Source: an uncultured Cellulophaga sp.
Lineage (GTDB): Bacteria; Bacteroidota; Bacteroidia; Flavobacteriales; Flavobacteriaceae
Assembly: GCA_947496695.1 (NCBI GenBank)
Contig: CANMEI010000002.1
Coordinates: 310,001-374,000 of the forward strand
Reading direction: 5' to 3'
DNA: 64,000 bases
A program made the position numbers and the translations under genes. The notes beneath the pieces are model-generated. The model ran no database searches. It saw only the letters and a program-made list of their open reading frames with translations, and was not told the DNA's origin. Positions 16,167 to 24,677 of this stretch are shown here, piece by piece; the first letter of the stretch is position 1; every line of letters starts with the position of its first letter.

Positions 16167-16643
16167 TTGAAGAACACAAACCCCTCATATACTTTAGATG
16201 AAGCTACTAAAAAAATAGAAAGCTATTGTGCTTACCAAGATCGCTGTCATAAAGAGGTTACTCAAAAACTTAAAGACATGGGTATGATTCCTATAGCTAT
16301 AAATGAAATAATTAGTCATCTAATTCAAGAAAATTATTTAAATGAAGAACGGTTTGCAAAAAGCTATGCTCGTGGGAAATTTAATATAAAAAAATGGGGG
16401 AAAAAGAGAATCACAAATGAATTGAAACAACGTGATATATCTAAATACAACATTAACACAGCTTTAAAAGAGATTGATGAAGAAGATTACATAAATACTC
16501 TTGATTTATTAGTTGAAAAAAGAATAGAAGCTGTTAAAGAAAAAAATGCGCAAAAAAAGAGAAAAAAAATAGCTGATTACCTTTTATATAGAGGCTGGGA
16601 AAGTCATCTTATTTATGAAAGAATTACTACTATAATTCAATAA
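16167..16643 (+). CDS. recX: RecX family regulatory protein
   Basis: A 158-residue all-helical protein with the three-helix repeats of RecX: YCAYQDRCHKEVTQKLKDMG, LNEERFAKSYARGKFNIKKWGKKRITNELKQR (two windows of the same repeat) and a last repeat with KRKKIADYLLYRGWESHLIY. RecX binds RecA filaments and restrains recombination. The start is TTG at 16167; no ATG lies in a better place. recA is not in this window. It stands alone between two terminators, with its own promoter candidate. Confidence 0.92.
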   Translation: MKNTNPSYTLDEATKKIESYCAYQDRCHKEVTQKLKDMGMIPIAINEIISHLIQENYLNEERFAKSYARGKFNIKKWGKKRITNELKQRDISKYNINTALKEIDEEDYINTLDLLVEKRIEAVKEKNAQKKRKKIADYLLYRGWESHLIYERITTIIQ

Positions 16644-16678
16644 AAAAAGCGATTGTTAAAATAACAATCGCTTTTTTT
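16642..16678. terminator. Bidirectional terminator between recX and the barrel gene
   Basis: Perfect 17-bp stem AAAAAAAGCGATTGTTA (16642-16658) / TAACAATCGCTTTTTTT (16662-16678) with loop AAA. A T-run exists on either strand, so it serves both convergent genes. Confidence 0.95.
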
Positions 16679-16696
16679 ATTCTAAATATGTATTTT

Positions 16697-17194
16697 TTAT
16701 CTAATATTAAAAACAGCACCAAAACTGAACACAAATTGATTTTGTAATTTTTCAGCTTCAGTTAAATCACTATTATCGTATTTAGCAAATGGAACAGCTA
16801 TTTCTGAAAATAAACCAAAACCATCAGTAAAGAAATAACGTCCACCTAAATGACCTCCAAAGTTTTTCAAACCTAAATCTAAACCTGGATAAATATCAAC
16901 ATTATCACCCAATTGAAATACACTACCTAAGTTAGCATTAAAACGAGCTTTTAAATCAAAACGATCAATAAAATCCGCATCAATAGACTCATTAACGCCT
17001 AAAACATAAGAAGAAGACAATCCTAATGAAAAGTTTTCTCCCATTCCGTGATCATAAGCAACCACTATACCAGAACCATTATCTTGAAAATTTGCCCCTA
17101 TTTGAAATTTATTATCTCCTTTTCCTGTATATGCTTGTGCATTAGCTAACGAAACACCTAATACTGCAACTAAAAGAACTAATACTTTTTTCAT
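16697..17194 (-). CDS. Small outer-membrane beta-barrel protein
   Basis: A 165-residue protein with signal peptide MKKVLVLLVAVLGVSLANAQ. The rest is alternating beta strands rich in Gly and aromatic residues (KFQIGANFQD, FSLGLSSSYVLG, FDLKARFNANLG, GGHLGGRYFFTDGFGLFSE) ending in FVFSFGAVFNIR, an aromatic C-terminal strand ending in Arg rather than Phe. This is an eight-strand-size barrel of the OmpA/OmpX scale without a peptidoglycan-binding tail. The gene has an exact -7 promoter box and shares a terminator with recX. Function unknown; probably an abundant envelope protein. Confidence 0.85.
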   Translation of the reverse strand: MKKVLVLLVAVLGVSLANAQAYTGKGDNKFQIGANFQDNGSGIVVAYDHGMGENFSLGLSSSYVLGVNESIDADFIDRFDLKARFNANLGSVFQLGDNVDIYPGLDLGLKNFGGHLGGRYFFTDGFGLFSEIAVPFAKYDNSDLTEAEKLQNQFVFSFGAVFNIR

Positions 17195-17239
17195 TAAATT
17201 ATTTTTTTAATAATTAGTGTTATAAATTTTAATAAGATG

Positions 17240-17247
17240 CAAAGATA
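17240..17247 (-). promoter_or_regulatory. Promoter -7 element of the small barrel gene (TATCTTTG)
   Basis: Minus-strand TATCTTTG (17247-17240) followed by CATC, exact TAnnTTTG match, 45 bases before the ATG at 17194. Confidence 0.6.
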
Positions 17248-17271
17248 AATATCTATTCTAAATAAATAGCT

Positions 17272-18129
17272 CTAAATAAGATTGTTATTTGTTTTATCAA
17301 TTGCTTTTTGATTTTTACCATCAATCCATTTTTGCCCATAAATTCTACGCATTAAATTATCGTAATAACGCATAAAAAATATGTTATATGCAGCTTTACC
17401 AAAATTTAAGGGGTTACGTGCAAGCGCTCGCAAACTCATAGAAAAACCAGGCGTAATATATCTCATATAATGCCAATACCCTTCAGGCATATACAAAACT
17501 TCACCATGCTCTAAATAGGTTTTATATCCCGTAGCTTTTTTTAGTGCTTGCCACTTTTTATAATCAGGGTTTGAAAAATCTATACTTTCATGTGTTATCA
17601 ACGAGAAAGGGACTTTATATAAGTATTTATTTTGTGATTGATCAAAAAGAATAATCTCTTTTCTACCTTCAAAATGTATATGAAATATATTAGCCAAATC
17701 AATATCATAATGCATAAAGGTATAAGAGTCTTTACCTCCAAAAAACAACATAGGAACACCCTTCAATAATCTCAAACCAAAATTAGGAAACTTATAATCA
17801 TTTTGAAGTTGAGGCACTTCTTTTAAGGCATTCCATAAAAAAATACGAAATTTAGTAGGTTCTTTTTTAAGTAAATCTATATAAGAAGCCATTTTCATTT
17901 TCGCATGTGGTTGATTAAAACCATCTTCATGACTAACTGGTCTATCATCATAAAGAGGCACCACTTTATCTCCAGCAACTGCTTTTATATAATCTAAATT
18001 CCATTTAGTAAACGCAGGCCAATCTTCAATAAACCTTTCTATAACGACAGGTTTTTGAGGCTTAAAATAATTCTTAATAAAATCTTCCTTTGTAATAGTA
18101 CTTAGCCTAGGAATATCTTGTAAATTCAA
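17272..18129 (-). CDS. JmjC/cupin-like Fe(II)-2-oxoglutarate oxygenase
   Basis: A 285-residue protein of the cupin_8 / JmjC-like family. The N-terminal part has the typical KPVVIERFIEDWPAFTKWNL. The iron site is H140-x-D142 (FMHYDIDLANIFH) with distal H220 (VLYMPEGYWHYM), and Lys157 in FEGRKEIILF may bind 2-oxoglutarate. Relatives hydroxylate proteins (ribosomal proteins, for instance) or small molecules, but substrate cannot be read from sequence. No signal peptide, so cytoplasmic. It is isolated, 78 bases upstream of the small barrel gene and after the bioB terminator on the same strand. Confidence 0.9.
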   Translation of the reverse strand: MNLQDIPRLSTITKEDFIKNYFKPQKPVVIERFIEDWPAFTKWNLDYIKAVAGDKVVPLYDDRPVSHEDGFNQPHAKMKMASYIDLLKKEPTKFRIFLWNALKEVPQLQNDYKFPNFGLRLLKGVPMLFFGGKDSYTFMHYDIDLANIFHIHFEGRKEIILFDQSQNKYLYKVPFSLITHESIDFSNPDYKKWQALKKATGYKTYLEHGEVLYMPEGYWHYMRYITPGFSMSLRALARNPLNFGKAAYNIFFMRYYDNLMRRIYGQKWIDGKNQKAIDKTNNNLI

Positions 18130-18202
18130 TCTTAATAAATTTTAAAATAATACTACATATTCAAAAACCATATAAAAGTAAATAGTAATTGATTTTTGTC
18201 AT

Positions 18203-18236
18203 AAAAAAAAGTGCTTTTAAACAAAGCACTTTTTTA
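18203..18236 (-). terminator. Rho-independent terminator of bioB
   Basis: On the minus strand AAAAAAGTGCTTTGTTTAAA followed by AGCACTTTTTTTT: arms AGTGCTTT / AAAGCACT with a short loop and eight T. Begins 5 bases after the bioB stop codon. Confidence 0.88.
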
Positions 18237-18240
18237 TTTT

Positions 18241-19332
18241 TTAAGAAAGTTTTGCTTTCGTTTTTGCCGCCTCATTACGGTCAATTTTATGACCAGGACG
18301 TGTCCATTTTGGTTTTTCACCTAATGGCTGAAATTCTGAATCAGAAGCCTCAACAGTTTTTGGCTGTGAAACTTTAGTAAATGGTTTTTGTGGATTTAAA
18401 CCTAAAAGTTTAAACATTTCCATATCATCATTTACATCAGGGTTAGGAGTTGTTAATAATTTATCTCCTGCAAAAATAGAATTTGCACCAGCAAAGAAAC
18501 ACATTGCTTGCCCCTCCCTACTCATATCTGTTCTACCTGCTGATAAACGAACTTGCGTTTCTGGCATTACAATTCTTGTAGTTGCAACCATTCTAATCAT
18601 ATCCCAAATAGGAATAGGTTCAATATCTTCCATCGGCGTACCTTCTACAGCCACCAATGCATTAATTGGCACAGATTCTGGTTGCGGATTAAGCGATGCT
18701 AAAGCTACAAGCATTCCTGCTCTATCCTCAAGCTTTTCTCCCATACCAATAATACCACCACTACATACCGTAACGTTTGTTTTACGAACATTACCAATTG
18801 TATCTAAACGATCTTCAAAGGCTCTTGTTGAGATTACATCTTTGTAATAATCTTCAGAGGTATCTAAATTATGATTATACGCATATAAACCAGCTTCTGC
18901 TAAACGTTTTGCTTGGTTTTCTGTAATCATACCTAAAGTACAGCAAACCTCCATATCTAACTTATTGATTGTACGTACCATTTCAAGTACTTGATCAAAT
19001 TCTGGCCCATCTTTAACATTACGCCAAGCAGCACCCATACAAACTCTTGAACTACCTGAAGCTTTCGCTCTTAATGCTTGCGCTTTTACATGTGGCACAG
19101 TCATTAAATCATTACCTTCAACACCTGTATGGTAACGTGCTGCTTGCGGACAATATCCGCAATCTTCAGGACAACCACCAGTTTTTATTGAAAGTAAGGT
19201 AGAAACCTGTACAGTATTAGGATCATGATTTTTTCTATGTATTTTAGCAGCATCATACAACAACTCCATCATTGGTTTGTTATAAATGTCTAGTATTTCT
19301 TGTTTTGTCCAATTGTATCTTGTCTCGCTCAT
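18241..19332 (-). CDS. bioB: Biotin synthase
   Basis: Radical-SAM enzyme inserting sulfur into dethiobiotin, the last step of biotin synthesis. The radical-SAM cysteines are in GGCPEDCGYCPQAARYHTGV (C-x3-C-x2-C), and family motifs CMGAAWRNVKDGP, GLYAYNHNLDTS, NALVAVEGTP and LSAGRTDMS (which ligates the 2Fe-2S cluster by Arg) are intact. An ATG at 19341 in the same frame would add MSY; the ATG at 19332 (MSETRYNWTKQEIL) is preferred because it matches usual N-termini and leaves a leader after the promoter. C-terminal 35 residues after QPKTVEASD are a variable tail. bioB is apart from the other biotin genes, having its own promoter and terminator. Confidence 0.97.
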   Translation of the reverse strand: MSETRYNWTKQEILDIYNKPMMELLYDAAKIHRKNHDPNTVQVSTLLSIKTGGCPEDCGYCPQAARYHTGVEGNDLMTVPHVKAQALRAKASGSSRVCMGAAWRNVKDGPEFDQVLEMVRTINKLDMEVCCTLGMITENQAKRLAEAGLYAYNHNLDTSEDYYKDVISTRAFEDRLDTIGNVRKTNVTVCSGGIIGMGEKLEDRAGMLVALASLNPQPESVPINALVAVEGTPMEDIEPIPIWDMIRMVATTRIVMPETQVRLSAGRTDMSREGQAMCFFAGANSIFAGDKLLTTPNPDVNDDMEMFKLLGLNPQKPFTKVSQPKTVEASDSEFQPLGEKPKWTRPGHKIDRNEAAKTKAKLS

Positions 19333-19353
19333 GTAGCTCATTTAATCAATTTA

Positions 19354-19385
19354 CAAAAATAACTTATTTGTAATTCAAATCCCAA
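19354..19385 (-). promoter_or_regulatory. Promoter of bioB
   Basis: Minus strand: TTG (19385-19383), 21-base spacer, TATTTTTG (19361-19354). Good consensus fit. Transcription should start near 19347, so the leader is only about 15 bases to the start codon at 19332. Confidence 0.7.
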
Positions 19386-19403
19386 TAAAGAAATTCTAGT
19401 TTA

Positions 19404-19440
19404 TTAAAAAGCCCTATTGCTTTTAGAAACAATAGGACTT
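19404..19440 (-). terminator. Terminator of the biotin/flotillin operon
   Basis: Minus strand AAGTCCTATTG / CAATAGGGCTT with a 10-base loop and TTTTT run (arms 19440-19430 and 19419-19409). It lies 32 bases after the flotillin stop codon and isolates bioB from the upstream genes. Confidence 0.85.
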
Positions 19441-19471
19441 GAATGTAATTTTAATAATAATTTAGAATTTA

Positions 19472-20887
19472 TTACTCAGTATCTTCCTGTTTTTTAACTT
19501 CTTTTATTTCCTCAACATCTTTACCTTTTAAATATTCAGGTAATTGCATTCCTGCCATATTAAACATTTCTTGTAATGGCGGAACAGATTTGTACATTCC
19601 TGATATAAAATTAGCTGTAGAGCCTTTTCCATCTGCAGATTTTGCTCCAGAATCCCAAACGGTAACCTTATCAATTTTAATATTTTTAATAGCTTCAGCT
19701 TGTGTTTTCACCAATTCAGGTAATTTATCTGCAACTAACAATAAAACTGCATCTTTAGGATTATCTCCTGCCGCTTTAACAATTTGATCTAAACCTTGTG
19801 CTTGTTTTGTTAATATCTCTAATAAACCTTGTGCTTCAGCTTGTGCTTTAAATAAAATTGCATCAGCCTCACCTCTTGCTATACGTCTTGTACGCTCTGC
19901 ATCTGCTTCAGCATCTATTTCCACTTTTTTCTTATCAATTTCTGCAGGAACGACTATATCAGCCATTTGAGAACTACGTACACGTTCAGCCCTAGCCATT
20001 TCAGCATCTTTTTCTGCAGCATACGATTCTTCTAATGCTTTAGCAGATTGTACTTTTTCCGCAGCAATAGCTGTTCTTTCTGCTTCTGCTTCTCTTTGAC
20101 GACGTAATGAATCAGAATTTGCTACATTAATTTTTGCTATGTTTTCTCCCTCTACTGCTTGAGCATTTGCCGCTGCAACTTGTGTACGTTCATCTTGAAC
20201 TGCGTTAGCTTCACCAATAGAACCATCTCTGTTTTTCTCTGCAACAGATTTACGAGCTGCATTTATTGCATGTGCAGCTGCCTCTTTTCCTAAAGCTTCA
20301 ATATAACCAGACTCATCAACAATATCTGTAATATTTACGTTGATCAACTTAAGACCCACTTTCTTAAGCTCTGATTCTACACTTTTTGAAATATTAGTTA
20401 AAAACTTATCTCTATCTGAATTAATTTCTTCAATATCCATTGAAGCAACAACCAAACGTAATTGTCCAAAAATAATTTCTTTTGCCAAATCTTGCACCTC
20501 TTGCATACCTTGACCCAAAAGTCTTTCAGCTGCATTTTGCATAACTCCTGGTTCAGTAGAAATACCAATAGTAAATCTTGAAGGAACATTCACACGAATA
20601 TTCTGCTTACTTAAAGCATTTACCAGATTTACTTCTATAGAAATAGGAGTCAAATCTAAAAACTCATAATCTTGAATTACCGGCCAAATAAATGCCGCAC
20701 CACCATGTATACATCGCGCAGAATTACCATTACCAACTTTACCATAAACAACAAGAATACGATCTGAAGGGCAACGCTTATAACGTCTAATAAATGAGAT
20801 AATAATTATAAAAAAGAATAAAATTGCAAAACCTAGAGTAAGCAAAGTTGCGGTTCCTCCGCCTAATTGTAATGGTAATAATAGCAT
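19472..20887 (-). CDS. Flotillin-like SPFH-domain membrane protein
   Basis: A 471-residue protein with an N-terminal membrane segment (about 12-33, LLTLGFAILFFFIIIISFIR), an SPFH/band-7 domain (about 40-210, with RCPSDRILVVYGKVGNGNSA and SRFTIGISTEP), and a long coiled coil full of Ala, Glu and Arg (about 215-400, e.g. EAEAERTAIAAEKVQSAKAL). This is the flotillin layout, oligomeric scaffolds that organise membrane microdomains. The gene follows an NfeD-like gene by 16 bases, the pair known from Bacillus as YuaF/FloT. A terminator follows. The C-terminal tail (about 410-471) is acidic and charged. Confidence 0.93.
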   Translation of the reverse strand: MLLLPLQLGGGTATLLTLGFAILFFFIIIISFIRRYKRCPSDRILVVYGKVGNGNSARCIHGGAAFIWPVIQDYEFLDLTPISIEVNLVNALSKQNIRVNVPSRFTIGISTEPGVMQNAAERLLGQGMQEVQDLAKEIIFGQLRLVVASMDIEEINSDRDKFLTNISKSVESELKKVGLKLINVNITDIVDESGYIEALGKEAAAHAINAARKSVAEKNRDGSIGEANAVQDERTQVAAANAQAVEGENIAKINVANSDSLRRQREAEAERTAIAAEKVQSAKALEESYAAEKDAEMARAERVRSSQMADIVVPAEIDKKKVEIDAEADAERTRRIARGEADAILFKAQAEAQGLLEILTKQAQGLDQIVKAAGDNPKDAVLLLVADKLPELVKTQAEAIKNIKIDKVTVWDSGAKSADGKGSTANFISGMYKSVPPLQEMFNMAGMQLPEYLKGKDVEEIKEVKKQEDTE

Positions 20888-20903
20888 AGGGTTATTTATT
20901 TGG

Positions 20904-21482
20904 TTATTTATTTAATGATTCAACAATTAAAATTCCGTTATCAGTTACTTTAGTCACACGAACTACGTTACCTTGTTTTAAATCAGTCAGCTCTTCTGTT
21001 AGCGCATCTAACTCACGCAATGTGCCTTGAACCGTAATACTTACTTTTCCTATCTTCGAACGATTTGCTCCAACAGTAAGGTAAATTTCTCCAACTTGAT
21101 TAATAGCATTAGCTAATTTTAAAGTACCACTACTCTGCAATTTTGCTAAGTAATAAAATAATGAAGCCATTGCAAACATCATTATTAATCCGCAAATTAT
21201 AGAAATTACAACAACTAAAATTTTAGAAAAATCTGCTTCAAGCATCGCAATACCTGACCATCCAAAAATAGTAAAAAAGCCTACCAAGTTTTTAAATGAT
21301 AGAAATTGAAATTCTATACCAGTATCACTTTCTATTTCTGCATCTACATCTCCATCAATACCTTCAGATTCACCACCTAATAATGTTAAAACCAATAATC
21401 CTATAAAAATAACTGAAGCTACACATGCGATTACCCAATATACTTTTTCAAATATTGATAAGCTCTCAAACCAGATATCCAT
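20904..21482 (-). CDS. NfeD-like membrane protein, flotillin partner
   Basis: A 192-residue protein with membrane helices at about 13-34 (VYWVIACVASVIFIGLLVLT) and two more at about 62-115 (NLVGFFTIFGWSGIAMLEAD; ILVVVISIICGLIMMFAMAS), and a C-terminal soluble domain (about 120-190) with the small beta-barrel of NfeD proteins (VNQVGEIYLT-like INQVGEIYLTVGANRSKIGK; GNVVRVTKV). It has no ClpP-like protease part, so it is the short NfeD1b type that accompanies flotillins. Lies 18 bases after the ketoacyl synthase stop codon and 16 bases before flotillin, so it is transcribed with both. Confidence 0.88.
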   Translation of the reverse strand: MDIWFESLSIFEKVYWVIACVASVIFIGLLVLTLLGGESEGIDGDVDAEIESDTGIEFQFLSFKNLVGFFTIFGWSGIAMLEADFSKILVVVISIICGLIMMFAMASLFYYLAKLQSSGTLKLANAINQVGEIYLTVGANRSKIGKVSITVQGTLRELDALTEELTDLKQGNVVRVTKVTDNGILIVESLNK

Positions 21483-21500
21483 AGAATTATATTTAATTAT

Positions 21501-22661
21501 TTATCTTATATTTTTTAACAATATACTAACTGCATTACCCCCAAAACCAACAGCATTTACTAACACTTTTGATATTTTAGTAGGAAACTCATCAGACTTT
21601 AAATAGGGCACTTTAATAACTTTCTGATTTTGCAACATTAAAACCGCTAATTCTAAACTCAACATTCCTGATGCACCGAAAGTATGACCTATTTTCCATT
21701 TATTTGTAGTACAAAACGGTCTTTTGTTACAGAATATTTCATTAATTGCCAAAACTTCTGAAGAATCGCCTTTTCGAGTACCAGGCGCATGCATCACAAT
21801 TACATCTACCTCATCAGGGTTTGTATCACCTAGTGCCATTTTCATTGAGCGTTGAAAACAAACTGCATCTGTAGAGATTGAAATATTATGCTCTAATATT
21901 TCAGTAGCATAACCAATGCCTTCAATTGTTGCAATTGTATTTTCTGAAACTCCTTTTTCTAAACATATTACCGAAGCACCTTCACCCAAAACCATAGTGT
22001 TTTGTGTTTTATTTAGATCTAATGCTTGACACGGATATTTCACATCTTCTCTTGCATAAATTTTTAATGCCTTAATTTGAGCAATAGTAAATGGTGTTAA
22101 TGGTGCTTCACTACCACCCACTAAAAACTTATCTGCCATACCACTATTTAACCAAGCAACTCCATTTAATAATGAATGTAATGCAGTAGAACAAGTTATA
22201 GAATGTGAAATTTCAGGACCTTGAGTTTGTAAATCATGTGCAATCCAAGAAGAAATATTACCTAATGTAGTTGTAGGCGAAGCTAATGTTGATGATTTTT
22301 TATCATTTAGATATTCTTGATGGTACTTCTCAAATAATGATGTAGCTCCTCGAGAAGAACCTATATTAATTCCGAAATTATCACCAGAAGACCAACCCGC
22401 TTGAGCCATTGCATTTCTTGATGCAAAAAGCGCATATAAAACACTATTATCTAAATTTTTATATTTAGAATCAGACTCACTTAATTTTAATATTTCTTCT
22501 TTTCCCTCTTCAGTTAACGCACCAACCCAAGTAGATACATTTTCAAAATCTCTTTGGCTTAAAAAATGGTTATCTTTTTGATATGCATTCCATATTTCTT
22601 CCTGAGAAATACCGAGTGGAGAAATTGATGAAATTGCTGTAATTGAAATATTCTCTTTCAA
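21501..22661 (-). CDS. Beta-ketoacyl synthase (FabB/FabF-like) in the biotin operon
   Basis: A 386-residue thiolase-fold condensing enzyme. The catalytic triad is present: Cys157 in HSITCSTALHS, His291 in VIVMHAPGTRKGD, and His326 in WKIGHTFGASG. FabF/FabB members elongate acyl-ACP by decarboxylative condensation. At 386 residues it is shorter than housekeeping FabF (about 415), and it has diverged near the N-terminus. It sits 7 bases after bioA and before nfeD. No bioC, bioH or other pimelate gene is in the cluster, so this enzyme may help build the pimeloyl chain. That role is inferred from position only; an unrelated lipid role is possible. Confidence 0.9.
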   Translation of the reverse strand: MKENISITAISSISPLGISQEEIWNAYQKDNHFLSQRDFENVSTWVGALTEEGKEEILKLSESDSKYKNLDNSVLYALFASRNAMAQAGWSSGDNFGINIGSSRGATSLFEKYHQEYLNDKKSSTLASPTTTLGNISSWIAHDLQTQGPEISHSITCSTALHSLLNGVAWLNSGMADKFLVGGSEAPLTPFTIAQIKALKIYAREDVKYPCQALDLNKTQNTMVLGEGASVICLEKGVSENTIATIEGIGYATEILEHNISISTDAVCFQRSMKMALGDTNPDEVDVIVMHAPGTRKGDSSEVLAINEIFCNKRPFCTTNKWKIGHTFGASGMLSLELAVLMLQNQKVIKVPYLKSDEFPTKISKVLVNAVGFGGNAVSILLKNIR

Positions 22662-22668
22662 AACTTGT

Positions 22669-23937
22669 TTATATTTTTGCTAAAATAGCTTTAATAGAAT
22701 CGTATATTTTTTGCAATTGCTCTTCTGTTATAACATATGGAGCTGCAATATAAATGGTACTCCCTAATGGACGCAGAAAAACACCACTATCCATAAAATG
22801 TTTCATTAACTGGTCTCGTAAGTTACCATAACGTTCCATTTTAATATTCAAATCCAACGCATATATTGTTCCTGTTTGCCGTGTTTGAGCAACTTTTGGA
22901 TGTGATTTTATTTCATTATTAAATTGTTGATGAGAAGCAATAACTCGGGCAATATTTTTTTGCATCTCATCAGACTGCAATAATTCAACCCCTGCTAATG
23001 CCGCTGCACAAGCTAAAGGGTTTGCCGTATACGTATGCCCATGAAACAAACCTTTAGAAATATCATTACTATAAAAAGCATCGTATATTTTTTGTGTACA
23101 ACTTGTTGCTCCCATTGGCACCATACCCGCTGTAAGTGCTTTTGACATACATATAACATCTGGTTTTTCCTCTAAATAATCTGAAGCAAAATATTTTCCT
23201 GTTTTCCCGAAACCTGTCATTACCTCATCGGCAACTGTAACTACATCATATTTTTTTAATAACTGAAGTATCTTATTAAGACCTTCTACATCATGCATTT
23301 GCATTGCCGCGGCACCTTGTATTAACGGCTCATAAATAAATCCTGCAACATCATTCTGTTGCAATCTATCTTCCAACTTTACTAAAGTACTTTCAATATT
23401 TTCTTTTGTTGGTGGCGCGATTCTTTCAACAGCTATAAAAAAATCTTCAAAAGGTCCGTTATAAACAGATAACCCTGAAACTGACATAGCTCCAAAAGTA
23501 TCACCATGAAAAGCATCATCAAAAGCTAATAAAACATTTCGTTTTTGCCCTCTATTGAAATGGTATTGTAACGCCATTTTAATTCCTATTTCTGTAGATG
23601 TAGAACCATTATCAGAAAAGAACACTTTTTGTTGATTACTAGGCAAGATATTCATTAAAGCTTCTGACAACTTTACTGCCGGTTCATGTGTGAAACCACT
23701 AAAAACAACCTGATCTAATTGTTGCATTTGCGCATACAATCTCTCAATTATATAATCATTACAATGGCCATAAACAGCTGTGTACCAAGAAGAAATTCCG
23801 TCTATATACTCTTTACCATCTTCATCTGTTAAAACACATCCTTTAGCTTTTTTAATCGCCAACATATTTTCATGTAACTTATGCTGTGTTAAAGGATGCC
23901 AGATGTGTTTTTTATCTCTTTCGGATATGTTTTTCAC
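22669..23937 (-). CDS. bioA: Adenosylmethionine-8-amino-7-oxononanoate aminotransferase
   Basis: A 422-residue class III PLP aminotransferase converting KAPA to DAPA with S-adenosylmethionine as amino donor. Diagnostic residues: WHPLTQH near the N-terminus, SSWYTAVYGH (the Tyr-Trp substrate site), AFHGDTFGAMSVSG, Asp237 in VADEVMTGFGKTG, and PLP Lys266 in CMSKALTAGM. Length is usual. It is 122 bases after bioD, a gap with a near-consensus -7 box (CATCTTTG, 23984-23977) that could drive bioA and the genes after it separately. The ketoacyl synthase follows 7 bases later. Confidence 0.97.
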   Translation of the reverse strand: MKNISERDKKHIWHPLTQHKLHENMLAIKKAKGCVLTDEDGKEYIDGISSWYTAVYGHCNDYIIERLYAQMQQLDQVVFSGFTHEPAVKLSEALMNILPSNQQKVFFSDNGSTSTEIGIKMALQYHFNRGQKRNVLLAFDDAFHGDTFGAMSVSGLSVYNGPFEDFFIAVERIAPPTKENIESTLVKLEDRLQQNDVAGFIYEPLIQGAAAMQMHDVEGLNKILQLLKKYDVVTVADEVMTGFGKTGKYFASDYLEEKPDVICMSKALTAGMVPMGATSCTQKIYDAFYSNDISKGLFHGHTYTANPLACAAALAGVELLQSDEMQKNIARVIASHQQFNNEIKSHPKVAQTRQTGTIYALDLNIKMERYGNLRDQLMKHFMDSGVFLRPLGSTIYIAAPYVITEEQLQKIYDSIKAILAKI

Positions 23938-24059
23938 TAGAAAAGTCTTTAAAAATTATCTTTTATTCTTCTAGTACAAAGATGCTAATTAATAGCTAAA
24001 GTGTAATAGTATTAAAACTTAAAAACAACTTAATGTTTTGCTTAAAAAATACCATACTC

Positions 24060-24677
24060 TTACAACCCTAATAACACAGGTTTAAATAATTCAGCATATT
24101 TTTTTATTGTCTTTTTATCAAAAACAGACTCTTCGTTAATTCTACCTAAAACTCTAACTCCTGTTTTTTTAAGTATAATAGATTCTGTTTCTTGATGTTC
24201 GTTTCCACTAAAAACAATTGAAACATTATAGCCCTTAAATGTTAACCAATCTATTGTCAATAAAGTATGATTTATACTTCCTAAATAATGTCTCGACACT
24301 ACAATTACCTCATAATTTGGCATTATAATATCAAGAATAGTATCATGATCATTTAAAGGAACTAACAAACCACCCGCACCTTCAATAACTAAATGATTTT
24401 CTGTTTCGGGTTCAATAATTTTTTCTCTATCTATAAGAACACCATCTATTTTAGCAGCAGCATGCGGACTCATAGGAGTTTTTAAAGCATAGCTATTTTT
24501 ATGAATAACAGTTTTATTGTTTGATATAAGATTAACTATTTTATGACTATCAGAATCACTTAAATCACCAGCCTGAACAGGCTTCCAATAATCAGCCTCT
24601 AATGCTTCAACCAGAATAGCTGATGCTATTGTTTTTCCTACTTCAGTAGATATTCCTGTTACAAAAAATTGTTTCAT
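24060..24677 (-). CDS. bioD: Dethiobiotin synthetase
   Basis: A 205-residue ATP-dependent carboxylase closing the ureido ring of dethiobiotin. The P-loop GISTEVGKTIAS is at residues 8-19, KPVQAGD around 33 binds DAPA, and VIEGAGGLLVPL at about 95 contacts carbamate and Mg. Cytoplasmic homodimer. Its start overlaps the stop codon of the preceding DUF2007 gene by 4 bases (ATGA type), so translation is coupled. Confidence 0.96.
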   Translation of the reverse strand: MKQFFVTGISTEVGKTIASAILVEALEADYWKPVQAGDLSDSDSHKIVNLISNNKTVIHKNSYALKTPMSPHAAAKIDGVLIDREKIIEPETENHLVIEGAGGLLVPLNDHDTILDIIMPNYEVIVVSRHYLGSINHTLLTIDWLTFKGYNVSIVFSGNEHQETESIILKKTGVRVLGRINEESVFDKKTIKKYAELFKPVLLGL

